Part shown: piece after piece, positions 55,601-62,773 of the stretch
Layout: every line of letters starts with the position of its first letter
How positions within the stretch are numbered: position 1 is the stretch's first letter
Assembly: GCF_036924535.1 (NCBI RefSeq)
Contig: NZ_JAZHRT010000001.1
Span: forward strand, 5,456,001 to 5,520,000
Source: Bradyrhizobium sp. AZCC 2262
GTDB lineage: Bacteria; Pseudomonadota; Alphaproteobacteria; Rhizobiales; Xanthobacteraceae
DNA length: 64,000 nucleotides
Reading direction: 5' to 3'
Notes under the pieces: model-generated
Database searches by the model: none
Told to the model about the DNA's origin: nothing
What the model saw: the letters and a program-made list of their open reading frames with translations, nothing else
Translations under genes and position numbers: made by a program

Positions 55601-56257
55601 GTCCGGCGGATCCTCCTGCATGGCGTCATGGTCGGTGATGTGAAAGCAAGCATCGCCCTCAGCTCGCATCGCCTTGATCGCGGTTGAGTCCTCCCCGCCG
55701 CTTTCGCCGGACCCGCTGCGCCCGGTATAGAGCCCGATCCTAACCAGCGCTTTGCGATCGTTTCCAGTGCCGATGTGCAACTCTGGCCGCGAAAAAGCTT
55801 CGTTAGCGAATCGTCCGGCCTGGTCGGCCGCCAGCGCATTCATCGGGTAGAGGATGATGGCCTTGACGCCCTTCTCACCCCGCTTGACCGAACGAAGGCA
55901 GTGGTCGAGCAGGGGGAACAGGAAGCACTCGGTCTTGCCTGAGCCGGTGCCTGTCGTGACGATCGTGCTTTCCGGATCGTGTCCCTTGGAGGACAGGCGC
56001 TTCCACGCCTGCCACTGATGGCGGAAAGGATGGAAATCAGGCCGGATATCGAAGTGCTCCGCCGGATCATAGCTTTCGTGCGCTGGCCGGTATGGGCGCC
56101 GTAGCTGCACCCACGGCCCTTTGAACAACCCGTTTTCGGGGTCATTGATGAAGGCGCTGAGTGCGGTCTCCTCGTCGCGGCGTCGGAAATTGAAGGTGGC
56201 TTCCAGATAGTGTCGGATCTGGCGCTTGACGTCCTGCGCGAGCGTGGCGGGGAGCAT
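49667..56257 (-). CDS. Giant DEAD/DUF1998 helicase, Druantia DruE-like
   Basis: A 2,196-aa superfamily 2 helicase. Motif I TGTGSGKTECFLFP lies near residue 102, the DEAD-box-type motif LVLDELHTYDGAQ near 254, GTSATIAGG near 290, and motifs V-VI TSTLEMGIDIG and YLQRIGRAGRST near 1120. Cys pairs suggest zinc ribbons (HCSECGES, RCPHCEMRG, VCGKCGHMR with ACPQCGY). The DUF1998 region follows with a Cys cluster near 1710 (SCSCRH, GCYRCIRAY). Further on, QPDFMLTPDD and IAVFTDGFEFH look like a PD-(D/E)xK nuclease core (inference). Length and order match the large helicases of Druantia-like and related anti-phage systems. Coupled to the UvrD-like gene; the 209-aa fragment ends 14 bp upstream. Intact frame. 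Confidence 0.85.
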   Translation of the reverse strand: MLPATLAQDVKRQIRHYLEATFNFRRRDEETALSAFINDPENGLFKGPWVQLRRPYRPAHESYDPAEHFDIRPDFHPFRHQWQAWKRLSSKGHDPESTIVTTGTGSGKTECFLFPLLDHCLRSVKRGEKGVKAIILYPMNALAADQAGRFANEAFSRPELHIGTGNDRKALVRIGLYTGRSGSGESGGEDSTAIKAMRAEGDACFHITDHDAMQEDPPDILLTNYKMLDYLLLRPKDQRIWRFNEPGRLRFLVLDELHTYDGAQGADVACLVRRIKARLDVPEGGLCCVGTSATIAGGLEEEEMDPLQRLADFAGILFQESFTPAMIINEDNNRLDIAAMVVPEPEAPETFPSAADCTPRDDETAAAFAQRVAPLWGAPEFPLMAGNPWFDCRIHRPAPEKYWGLAVGDWLRRRELFKALLEITVAPVLTWDALIEELSARFYVLRAVGDHESRSQVVAAFFALVAQARDLRSGRALPKVPTHVQIWVRELRRLGRYVQDAPKFGWIDEKRVGSPILPVAHCSECGESVWVGLSNPDMDNQIRAKGVNGFQLLDDASRIYQGWGFEGSSQSPNMVVLSPWQTDDEGSSGPDQLPLPTTHWYLAPDSLVVREGPGNCPLTEARTFRVKVSRETRRQDNGKVVGQVRCPHCEMRGTLMFIGSRAATVSSVAIDEMFGSVLNSDPKLLAFTDSVQDASHRAGFFSARTYHFTFRTALQRIIDDAGSAGVPLTEVGDRLLAYWSVKAPGRPGVPLEALATLMPPDLHEYGPYLAFRENAGKATPIPEPLRSEIADRLTWEAISEFGLMLTHGRTLELNGSSCVSWDLDVIDAIAGRLVVRLPGIDTAFEGVDGDQLRLWILGILHRQRTRGGFAHTFVKAYVRSGLWGKRSRKKIVEGREVYPPHGRYTPRLIATGSNPRHDHMLTVTRTGAQDPWNIVWARRALGRGDLRLHGVSDAAIADLTRAFLKEGVDAGLLELLHRDGDKDYFAISPNAARLQADGRPLVCDHSGHFMLRPTREAEIWMGASSLAYGSRRGHYAEAPFTDRQTYYRQRYRKGALRRVFAQEHTGLLTTDEREDLERRFNGGLHADDPNVITATSTLEMGIDIGDLSTTMLCSVPPTTASYLQRIGRAGRSTGTALVVSVVNQRPHDLFFFARPEEMLAGKIEPPGCWLDASAMLVRQYLAYCFDSAVKDRVISQLPSSGKQLDEQLQTDSGPIIDLLAWMVMKEAALQDGFLARFGPEVVRLDTRQRFRVEAETMRLHQRIRGAASEFGDQLRSIETARRRLTDQKKELAGADDQAGLREIERELRILKARTLALNRTSALEVLTEQGLLPNYAFPERGVRLTGAVHNEHQGEEDATISIDITRAAAVAIRELAPRNIFYTHGHQFEIQQLSLGNQSQPLTQEWGVCGKCGHMRLVEDMEKPEAKPACPQCGYDKQQQSQLDRAQRKTFLDFSRSGAISYMEYYDSLSGDRAEERDQRYYRLVYSFDQTAGGYKGAVGTEDEPFGLEFRSSMILRQVNTGLAETSQGFHFGVEQKVPELGFPVCQDCGVAADSDVTKDKVEHRRSCAGRKRTDKAFREGRTQNGYKWQRVYLYRELKSEAIRVLLPPDVESEDIQTLRACLFLGLRLHFSGNPGHLLIEPQILPDHKQDIRRHYLVIMDAVPGGTGFLKSLFEPKHAGEIPGQGIMTVLSLALDALQSCSCRHIGPDEDDTDGCYRCIRAYRLQHQSEEISRERGIKLLATMIEAGKKRIVVEALDDLDATSLFGSVLEKRFVERLEAAVTESHGEWHKALVKGTTGFRFRLGKDSRFWEVQLQPRLAQAQGVMAACQPDFMLTPDDADIHPIAVFTDGFEFHAHPGQPTSRLADDAVKRRSVLESGTYRVWSITWQDLLEGPQAALNLLHPRIHATLERKMQALGRTGLAYPPVAEALGNGFVQLVAFLRSPNPAGWQRLANEAGLIPLQVLANRGAKGATPSDLLDLHDRWRAGSDIPKGTDEGWMGDLLHTTVLAEGDDFLVVANQGDVLASSSHKVIARLRLGDTAEERASALYLERWGRWLGLGNLLQFSGNCRSFTTSEVALGSAPDLEFTATDGVPSEWEDVLAALLPSLVALAKKMAIDGVPVPEVEHYLEGAPDNCFAEMAWPLAGHRSCLLVGDQMHFRKQWEDGGWRVVALDEVHGKGTRWLAGLLVRAEEKV

Positions 56258-56271
56258 AGGGCCGGCCTCTC

Positions 56272-56901
56272 TCAGTGGGCGTTGAAGCGGGCAGTGAAGC
56301 TTGCCCAGGCACGGCGGTAGTCTTCCTCCCGATGGACCTTTGTAAAGGGCGGATGGAAGGTCTTGGTGACGGTGGCAAGGCCGTTGTCAACTTTCCAGGA
56401 TATGGTGAGCGGGCTCGTTCCATCATGCGTTTTTCGGGCGTCGCGCAACTCCTTCGCCCCCGGGTCCTTCCGCACGGTATTGGGGAGACGCCGGCCCGTG
56501 GCGTCATATTCATCGGCATTTTCATATTGACGCATTACCGCGAATTGAACTCGATAGATTACCAGCAGTTCGTCGAGCGTAAGATCGAACGCCTGCGCTA
56601 CCAGCACGTCGACCTCCAGCAGGGCCTGTCGTCGGGCGAAATCACTCCGCAAGGCGCAGCGACGCTCCCAAAACGCGGGAAGATCCGACCAAGCTAGTTC
56701 GTGGTCGTAGACCAAGCGCGAATCTTCACAAGTCCAGCCATCGTGTCGCATATCGACGGCGAAGTTGCGTTCCCAAAGTGGTGAGTAGTGATCGGTCACC
56801 GAAACAAGCCGAAGCATTCGTGCCGCTAGTGGCCCAGCATACACCCCTGCAACAATAGGGAAGTGCTGCAACAGCTCTTCATTAACGTGCTGCTTTCCCA
56901 T
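56272..56901 (-). pseudogene. 5'-truncated gene, methylase-TRD-like C-terminal fragment
   Basis: The 209-aa frame (FPIVAGVYAGPLAARMLRL; LEVDVLVAQAFDLTLDELL; VIYRVQFAVMRQYENADEY; SWKVDNGLATVTKTFHPPF) looks like the C-terminal end of a much larger Eco57I-type methylase or similar defence protein, a part found in front of large helicases. It begins abruptly at 56901, only 11 bp from an opposing gene's start, with no room for a promoter, so I infer that the 5' part was removed by recombination. It lies 14 bp upstream of the giant helicase and may still provide its leader. It could alternatively be a complete small partner protein. Confidence 0.55.
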
Positions 56902-56912
56902 TCGTCACGTGG

Positions 56913-57617
56913 ATGTTGTTTCCGACGAGGCCTCAAACCATTCGAACAGCGCAGATTATTGGTGCGGCAAATTACTTTATCCATCTTCCAAAAACACGCC
57001 GCGCGAGTCTTGTTCAAGCGAATCCTTACTTTGCGCAGGCCGCGTTTGCAAAAACCCTACTAAAGTTTCCTTTGGGAGACACGTTCAGTATGGAGTTTGA
57101 ATCTGCGTTCAATGAACTCGCCAACATAAGCGAGTTGATCGAATTCTTCATGATCTGCCCGATTGAGCAAAAGCCTTCCTTGCTGAAGGCACTACATTTC
57201 ATTGAGCAGGGAGGTTTTGTACCAGATGACGTTATTGAGAGCGACCGGGACGCGTACATACGATCTCGTTCTACATTGAAGGTCAGCTGGGTGAACTACG
57301 CAATATCAGGACCGTTCGTTTGGTCCGCGATGCAATCCAAATACGAATTCATCACCCGCCTCTCCCCGGATCTCAAATCGACGATCAATAGAGTCGAGCA
57401 GTTTTTGGCAAAGAAAAGCAAAGTCATGGAATTCTTCGAGTTAGCTCGCTTTTGTCAAACAAGACTGATTTCTCGCTTGGACAAGAGGAGCCGATCTCGT
57501 TTCCGATTTCTCAAATTCCCGCCCAATGTGGCCCAAGTTGACGTCGAGCTCCTGGAGCTTGATTCTGCACAAACCGCCATTCTAAAACGGTACAGACCTC
57601 CAAAGCTGATCGACTAA
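56913..57617 (+). CDS. Unknown protein, possibly 5'-truncated
   Basis: A 234-aa hypothetical soluble protein (SMEFESAFNELANISELIEF; FIEQGGFVPDDVIESDRD; KSTINRVEQFLAKKSKVMEF). No family recognised. The base composition is clearly more AT-rich than the neighbouring helicases, pointing to a separate origin. The ATG at 56913 has no ribosome-binding site and faces the opposing fragment head-on; an internal ATG at 57090 (EFESAFNEL) is an alternative. Probably a transferred gene fragment abutting the helicase module. Confidence 0.45.
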   Translation: MLFPTRPQTIRTAQIIGAANYFIHLPKTRRASLVQANPYFAQAAFAKTLLKFPLGDTFSMEFESAFNELANISELIEFFMICPIEQKPSLLKALHFIEQGGFVPDDVIESDRDAYIRSRSTLKVSWVNYAISGPFVWSAMQSKYEFITRLSPDLKSTINRVEQFLAKKSKVMEFFELARFCQTRLISRLDKRSRSRFRFLKFPPNVAQVDVELLELDSAQTAILKRYRPPKLID

Positions 57618-57715
57618 GTAGGCCGACAAACTACTGGCCTAGACCAGCAAACCTCCGGCTTATTACTCTTCTTCAGTCAAATGACTAGTTTCGGGCCTTC
57701 GAAATCGGCCGTGCA

Positions 57716-58068
57716 TTGTGTGCAGGCTCAGCCCAGGAGACTCATTTGCCAGTTTTGAAGAAGACCGCTTTGATTGAAGATCTGTCCGACGGACAGTTCT
57801 TTCAACGATATGCTTTCACGCGAGAGGATAAGGGCGAGGGAACTGTGGAGTTACGCCCCGCCGAAGCCGACAAATGGAGGTCGCTCCGTGACCAACTGCG
57901 CAACAGAAACGCTCATCCATCCCTGCTGAGCAAATCGACCGTCGAAGCGGCGGCCGCATCGGCTCCAGAAACACGGTTTACTTATGCGGCCGCGACAGGT
58001 TGGCGCCCCGGCCTCAAAACCTTTGTGCTGGCAGATCGGGTCATTGGAGCCAACACAAAGAACATCTG
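57716..58068 (+). pseudogene. DUF927-like fragment
   Basis: The frame ends in ETRFTYAAATGWRPGLKTFVLADRVIG, which resembles the start of DUF927 domains of plasmid/phage primase-helicase proteins. The upstream part (ALIEDLSDGQFFQRYAFTRE) is consistent with such a protein's N-terminus. It is cut off at about 58068 where integrase sequence begins in another frame. Only the first ~115 codons remain, so it is non-functional. It marks a recombination junction inside the island edge. Confidence 0.5.
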
Positions 58069-59174
58069 CGGCCTACATCGCACGCAAGTACCAACCCGAG
58101 CGAAGCAGACGGGACATAGAGGACATCGACTGCGCTGATGTGCTGTCAATCTATCTGACGGACATCGGCGAGCCTGGTGAACAACAGGAGATTGAGCCTC
58201 GGATTGAACGTCTGAACGAGTACTGGGGCGGCAAAATGCTCGCGCAGGTCAACGCGCAGTCCTGCGCGGGATATGCCAAACATCGTGGTAGCAGAGGCGG
58301 CGCACGCCGCGATCTTGAAACGTTACGCGCCGCGATCAATCACCACGCGAAGGAAGGCTTCCACCGCGGCGTGGTACGCGTATCGCTACCTGCCAAGGGT
58401 GAGGCGCGCGATCGGTGGCTGACTCGCAGAGAGGCTGCCGCGTTGCTTTGGCACTGCTGGCGGCACCGTGAGAAGCAGACAATACACTCGGGGACGTCAA
58501 AGGGCGCACCAGTCGCCACGAGCCGCAGACCTCTGCGCCATATCGCTCGGTTTATTTTGATCGGCCTGTACACGGGCACTCGGGCCGGCGCGATAGCGAC
58601 GGCGTCGCCGTATGCCGTCTCAGGCCGGTCTTACGTGGATCTGGAACGCGGCATCTTCTATCGGAAGGCCATTGGCAAGCGCACAACAAAGAAACGGCAG
58701 ACGCCGGCGCCGATACCGCCCCGGCTGCTCGCCCACCTTCGGCGCTGGTGGAACCGTAAGCTGATCGCGGAGTGCTTCGTCGAATTCAACGGCAGGCCGG
58801 TCGCCTCGGTGAAGAAGGGCTTCAAGACGGCCGTGGGGCTTGCCGGCCTGCCGGGGAAGGTGACGCCCCACACGCTACGCCATACCGCCGCCACGTGGCT
58901 CATGCAGCGCGGGGTGCCGATCTGGGAGGCGGCAGGGTTCCTAGGCATGTCGCCGGAGGTCCTGCAGGATACCTATGGGCACCACCACCCCGACTTTCTG
59001 CAAGGGGCGGCAACGGCCATTGGCCGAAAAGGCCGGTACGTTTCGGTGGTTGAAACGGTGGTTGACTCGGGAAGGACCAGCGATCAGAAGGAAAAACCTA
59101 ATGATTTCTGGTCGGAGTGGCAGGATTCGAACCTGCGACCCCTGCGTCCCGAACGCAGTGCTCTACCGGGCTGA
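57984..59174 (+). CDS. Tyrosine site-specific integrase, chimeric N-terminus, reading into tRNA-Pro
   Basis: A 396-codon frame. Residues about 27-95 form a SAM-like core-binding domain (AAYIARKYQPERSRRDIEDI onward). The catalytic domain has Arg in LYTGTRAGAIATA, His/Arg in TPHTLRHTAATWL and the probable nucleophile Tyr in LQDTYGHHHPD. The first ~27 residues are translated out of frame from the DUF927-like fragment, so the natural start and ~35 N-terminal residues appear lost and activity is doubtful. The last ~20 codons (WSEWQDSNLRPLRPERSALP) are encoded by the antisense strand of tRNA-Pro, showing that the gene now ends at the att site. Orientation toward the tRNA fits an island integrase. 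Confidence 0.8.
   Translation: MRPRQVGAPASKPLCWQIGSLEPTQRTSAAYIARKYQPERSRRDIEDIDCADVLSIYLTDIGEPGEQQEIEPRIERLNEYWGGKMLAQVNAQSCAGYAKHRGSRGGARRDLETLRAAINHHAKEGFHRGVVRVSLPAKGEARDRWLTRREAAALLWHCWRHREKQTIHSGTSKGAPVATSRRPLRHIARFILIGLYTGTRAGAIATASPYAVSGRSYVDLERGIFYRKAIGKRTTKKRQTPAPIPPRLLAHLRRWWNRKLIAECFVEFNGRPVASVKKGFKTAVGLAGLPGKVTPHTLRHTAATWLMQRGVPIWEAAGFLGMSPEVLQDTYGHHHPDFLQGAATAIGRKGRYVSVVETVVDSGRTSDQKEKPNDFWSEWQDSNLRPLRPERSALPG
59112..59160. other. Probable island attachment site in the tRNA-Pro 3' half
   Basis: The 3' half of the tRNA (T-arm and acceptor end) lies at the boundary between integrase-proximal accessory DNA and core genes, the classical position of an att core for tyrosine integrases. 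The reciprocal copy of this segment was not seen elsewhere in the window, so the island's other end is either outside it or lost. The exact core boundaries are not determined. Confidence 0.55.
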
Positions 59175-59185
59175 GCCACACTCCG
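59112..59185 (-). tRNA. tRNA-Pro(CGG)
   Basis: A 74-nt cloverleaf on the minus strand. The acceptor stem is CGGAGTG paired with CACTCCG plus discriminator A; the D-arm contains GGCTCAGCCCGGTAGAGC; the anticodon stem CTGCG/CGCAG holds the loop TTCGGGA with anticodon CGG; the T-arm is GCAGGTTCGAATCCTGC. CCA is not encoded. It reads proline codon CCG. It marks the right border of the accessory region. Confidence 0.96.
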
Positions 59186-59254
59186 ACTTGGAAGGCGGCT
59201 TATAGCCTTGGGTTTCGGCGACCGCAAGCAGCCGGATTAAGGAAATTAATCACA

Positions 59255-60241
59255 GTGAATGTTGGCCAGAAAACCCGGATTTTGCACGCCAGCGACGCCG
59301 CCGTGGCGGCGGCTGCGCGTATTCTGGCGGAAGGCGGGCTGGTCGCATTCCCGACCGAGACCGTCTATGGCCTCGGCGCCGATGCCACCAACCCGGCCGC
59401 GATCGCCCACCTCTACCAGGCCAAGGGCCGGCCGGCCTTCAATCCCCTGATCGCCCATGTCGGCGAACTCGCCGCCGCGCGCGGAATCGCGCGTTTTGAC
59501 GCCGCTGCGATCGCGCTGGCCGAGGCATTCTGGCCGGGCCCGCTGACGCTGGTGCTGCCGAAAACGCAAGGCTGCGCGGTCGCCGACCTCGCCACCGCAG
59601 GCCTCGATACCGTCGCGATCCGGATTCCGGCCCACCCGGTGGCGCGCGACATCCTGCGTGTGTTCGGCGGCCCGGTGGTCGCGCCATCGGCAAACATCTC
59701 GGGCCATGTCTCGCCGACCACCGCCGCCCATGTGCAGAGCGACCTTGCGGGGCGGATCGACCTGATCGTCGATGGCGGGCCGGTCGCCGTCGGCGTCGAA
59801 TCCACGATCGTCGGCTGCTTCGATGCGCCGATGCTGTTGCGCCCCGGCGGCCTGCCGCGCGCGGAGATCGAGCGCGTGCTGGGCCGCGCGCTGGTGCAGC
59901 CGCCGGCGGATGCCGACAGCGACCAACCGCTGGCGCCGGGCATGCTGGCGTCCCATTACGCGCCGCGCGCGCGTGTGCGCCTCAACGCGCAGCGGCTGGA
60001 GCCCGGCGAAGCATTGCTCGCGTTCGGCCTCGGAGCAATTTCGGGAATTGACGCCGCCCCCGTCGTGATGAATCTGTCGGAGCGCAGCGATCTCGACGAG
60101 GCCGCCGCCAACCTGTTCGGCCATCTTCGTGCGCTCGACAGCAAGGGCGTGCGCACCATCGCGGTGATGCCGATTCCGAACGAGGGATTGGGCGAAGCCA
60201 TCAACGACCGGCTGCGCCGCGCGGCAGTCGGGCGAGAATGA
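59255..60241 (+). CDS. sua5: L-threonylcarbamoyladenylate synthase (Sua5/TsaC)
   Basis: A 328-aa enzyme making threonylcarbamoyl-AMP from threonine, bicarbonate and ATP for the t6A37 modification of ANN-reading tRNAs. The YrdC-type domain shows GGLVAFPTETVYGLGADA, KGRPAFNPLIAHV, FWPGPLTLVLP, VAIRIPAHPVA, APSANISGHVSPTTA and VGVESTIVG. The C-terminal Sua5 domain follows the linker GMLASHYAPRARV. The frame is open back into the tRNA, but the GTG at 59255 with AAGGAA upstream is the plausible start; the region before it is antisense tRNA. It ends in ATGA overlap with the next gene, forming a four-gene core operon. Confidence 0.93.
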   Translation: MNVGQKTRILHASDAAVAAAARILAEGGLVAFPTETVYGLGADATNPAAIAHLYQAKGRPAFNPLIAHVGELAAARGIARFDAAAIALAEAFWPGPLTLVLPKTQGCAVADLATAGLDTVAIRIPAHPVARDILRVFGGPVVAPSANISGHVSPTTAAHVQSDLAGRIDLIVDGGPVAVGVESTIVGCFDAPMLLRPGGLPRAEIERVLGRALVQPPADADSDQPLAPGMLASHYAPRARVRLNAQRLEPGEALLAFGLGAISGIDAAPVVMNLSERSDLDEAAANLFGHLRALDSKGVRTIAVMPIPNEGLGEAINDRLRRAAVGRE

Positions 60242-61689
60242 AAGAAAAAGAGAAGACGACGATGAATATCGTTCAAGGCGCCGTGCCCCCGCTTCCGCCC
60301 GAGCTGATCGCAAAGTTTCGCGCCATCGTCGGCGACAAATATGCGGTGACCGATGCGGCCGATATCGCGCCCTACGTCACCGAGGAACGCGACCTGTTCC
60401 ACGGCCGCTCGCCATTGGTGTTGCGGCCGGGCTCGACGGCCGAAGTGTCCGCGATCTGCAAGCTCGCCAGCGAACACAAAATCGCGCTGGTGCCGCAGGG
60501 CGGCAATACCGGCCTAGTCGGCGGCCAGACCCCGCATCATGGCGAGGTGGTCGTCTCGCTGCGGCGGCTCGACAAGATCCGCGAGATCGATCCGGCCTCC
60601 AACACCATGACGTGCGAGGCCGGCGTGGTGCTGCAGATCGCGCAAGCTCGCGCGGCGGAAGTCGATCGGCTGTTCCCGCTGTCGCTCGGCGCGGAAGGAA
60701 GCTGCACCATCGGCGGCAATCTCTCCACCAATGCCGGCGGCACCGCTGCCCTGGCGTATGGCGTGGCGCGCGAGATGGCGCTCGGGCTGGAAGTGGTGCT
60801 GGCCGACGGCCGGATCCTGAACGGGCTCTCGAAGCTGAAGAAGGACAACACCGGCTACGATTTGCGCAACCTCTTCATCGGCGCCGAGGGCACGCTCGGC
60901 ATCATCACCGCGGCGACGCTAAAACTGTTTCCGAAGCCGCGTGCGGTGGAGACCGCCTATGTCGGCCTCAAATCGCCCGTAGAGGCGCTGAAGCTGCTGT
61001 CGATCTCGCAGAACGAGGCGGCCGGCAGCCTCACCAGCTTCGAACTGCTGGCCGACATCGCGGTCGATTTCAGCCTGCGTCACGGCATCGACATCCGCGA
61101 TCCCCTGGAGAGCAAGCATCCCTGGTACGTGCTGATGGAATTATCGTCGTCGCGCGACGACGCCCGTGATGCGCTGGAAGCGATCCTCGCCAAGGGCATG
61201 GAGGAAGGTATCGTCGACGACGCCGTGATCGCGGCGAATCTCTCCCAGCGCGCCGGGTTCTGGAAGCTGCGCGACGAGATGTCGGCGGCGCAGAAGCCGG
61301 AAGGCGGCTCGATCAAGCACGACATCTCGGTGCCGGTCGCCGCCGTGCCCGCCTTCATCGAGGAAGCCAATGCCGCGGTGGTAAAACTCATTCCGGGCTC
61401 GCGGCCGGTGCCGTTCGGCCATCTCGGCGACGGCAACATCCACTACAATGTCAGCCAGCCGATCGGCGGCAACACCGCCGACTTCATGTCGCGCTGGCAC
61501 GAGGTGAACGAGGTGGTGTTCGCGATCGTGCTGCGGATGGGCGGATCGATTTCCGCCGAGCACGGCATCGGCGTGCTCAAGCGCGACGAACTGCCCGACG
61601 TCAAGGACAAGGTCGCGATCGAGCTGATGCGCGGCATCAAGGCGATGCTCGATCCGCTCGGCATCATGAACCCGGGCAAGGTGCTATGA
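60238..61689 (+). CDS. FAD-linked oxidoreductase, GlcD/D-2-hydroxyacid dehydrogenase type
   Basis: A 483-aa flavoprotein of the VAO/PCMH fold. The FAD-binding domain includes LVPQGGNTGLVGGQTPHH, GAEGSCTIGGNLSTNAGG and FIGAEGTLGIITAATL. The C-terminal FAD-oxidase domain includes the metal/substrate motifs PFGHLGDGNIHYNVS and GGSISAEHGIGVLKR. Related enzymes oxidise D-lactate, D-2-hydroxyglutarate or glycolate, passing electrons to the quinone pool or ETF; substrate cannot be fixed here. The ATG at 60238 overlaps the sua5 stop; an internal ATG at 60262 (MNIVQG) is the likely alternative start. It ends with ATGA overlap to the GNAT gene. Confidence 0.92.
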   Translation: MKEKEKTTMNIVQGAVPPLPPELIAKFRAIVGDKYAVTDAADIAPYVTEERDLFHGRSPLVLRPGSTAEVSAICKLASEHKIALVPQGGNTGLVGGQTPHHGEVVVSLRRLDKIREIDPASNTMTCEAGVVLQIAQARAAEVDRLFPLSLGAEGSCTIGGNLSTNAGGTAALAYGVAREMALGLEVVLADGRILNGLSKLKKDNTGYDLRNLFIGAEGTLGIITAATLKLFPKPRAVETAYVGLKSPVEALKLLSISQNEAAGSLTSFELLADIAVDFSLRHGIDIRDPLESKHPWYVLMELSSSRDDARDALEAILAKGMEEGIVDDAVIAANLSQRAGFWKLRDEMSAAQKPEGGSIKHDISVPVAAVPAFIEEANAAVVKLIPGSRPVPFGHLGDGNIHYNVSQPIGGNTADFMSRWHEVNEVVFAIVLRMGGSISAEHGIGVLKRDELPDVKDKVAIELMRGIKAMLDPLGIMNPGKVL

Positions 61690-62147
61690 CGGTATCCGCT
61701 GCGAAGCCAAATCCGGCACTCGCCATCGCCGACGTCGCGGATGCGGACGTGGCTGCGGTGATTGCGCTATGGCAGGCCTGCGGCCTGACGCGGCCGTGGA
61801 ACGATCCGACAGCCGACATTGCGCTCGCCCGGCGCGGGCCGAATTCAACGATCCTGATCGGCCGCGACGGTGATGCGATCGTCGCGACCGTGATGGTCGG
61901 CCATGACGGCCATCGCGGCTGGGTCTATTACGTCGCCACCGATCCCGATCGCCGCGCCAAGGGCTATGGCCGCGCCATCATGAGCGCGGCGGAAGACTGG
62001 CTGCGCGGGGCCGGCATCGCCAAATTGCAATTGCTGGTTCGACGCGACAACGCCAGGGCGGGAGCATTCTACCAAACAATCGGCTACTCCGAAGCCCAGA
62101 CGATTGTTTTCGCCAAATGGCTCGACGGCCGCGAGCCGACGCCGTGA
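61686..62147 (+). CDS. GNAT-family N-acetyltransferase
   Basis: A 153-aa acetyl-CoA-dependent acetyltransferase. The acetyl-CoA pyrophosphate-binding motif A is DPDRRAKGYGRAIMSAAED, with motif B NARAGAFYQTIGYSEAQ. The N-terminus (IADVADADVAAVIALWQACG; RPWNDPTADIAL) resembles the YpeA subgroup. Substrate unknown. It starts within the preceding stop codon (ATGA) and is co-transcribed with the FAD enzyme and Nudix hydrolase. Confidence 0.9.
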   Translation: MTVSAAKPNPALAIADVADADVAAVIALWQACGLTRPWNDPTADIALARRGPNSTILIGRDGDAIVATVMVGHDGHRGWVYYVATDPDRRAKGYGRAIMSAAEDWLRGAGIAKLQLLVRRDNARAGAFYQTIGYSEAQTIVFAKWLDGREPTP

Positions 62148-62163
62148 CGGCGAAAGGAATTCG

Positions 62164-62748
62164 ATGACCATCTCCGATCGTGTCCGCGTCAAGAACGTTC
62201 ATGTGCTCTCCGACCGGCATTATCGGTTGAACGAAGTCGAGTTCGACTATCGCCGCGGCGACGGCGAATGGCAGGCACAGAAACGGGAAGTTTTCGACCG
62301 TGGCCATGCCGCGACGCTGTTGCCATACAATCTTGCAAGCCGCACCGTCGTGCTGACGCGCCAGTTCCGCCTGCCGGCCTATCTCGCCGGTCACGATGAC
62401 CTCATGATCGAGGCCGCCGCCGGCATGCTCGACAATGAAACTCCCGAGAAGCGGATTCGCGCGGAGGCGGAAGAGGAAATCGGCTATCGATTAGGCGATG
62501 TGCGCAAGGTGTTCGAGGCTTTCATGAGCCCGGGCTCGGTTACTGAAAAATTGCACTTCTTCGTCGCCGAGTATGAAGCGGCGATGCGCGTCGGCAATGG
62601 CGGCGGCCTCGCCGAGGAAGGCGAGGACATCGAGGTGCTGGAGTTGCCGGCCGATTCTGCGCTCGCGATGATATCGGACGGCCGCATCGCCGACGCCAAG
62701 ACCATCATGCTGCTGCAATACGCCGCGCTGAACATCTTCGGGAAGTAG
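62164..62748 (+). CDS. Nudix hydrolase, NudK/ADP-sugar type
   Basis: A 194-aa nucleoside-diphosphate-sugar hydrolase. The Nudix box appears as EAAAGMLDNETPEKRIRAEA followed by EEEIGYRLG, with the subfamily loop FMSPGSVTEKLHFFVAEY and LTRQFRLPAYLAGH characteristic of NudK/NudE-like enzymes. These cleave GDP-mannose or ADP-ribose-type substrates with Mg2+ in the cytoplasm. The start ATG at 62164 has AAAGGAA 6 bp upstream; the longer frame from 62104 overlaps the GNAT gene and is not preferred. Last gene of the core operon. Confidence 0.9.
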   Translation: MTISDRVRVKNVHVLSDRHYRLNEVEFDYRRGDGEWQAQKREVFDRGHAATLLPYNLASRTVVLTRQFRLPAYLAGHDDLMIEAAAGMLDNETPEKRIRAEAEEEIGYRLGDVRKVFEAFMSPGSVTEKLHFFVAEYEAAMRVGNGGGLAEEGEDIEVLELPADSALAMISDGRIADAKTIMLLQYAALNIFGK

Positions 62749-62773
62749 ATGATTGTCGCCGAGGCCCACAGAT

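Noticed and set aside
59117..59254. N-terminal extension of the Sua5 gene
   Set aside because: This stretch is tRNA-Pro sequence and leader; the conserved protein begins at the GTG at 59255.
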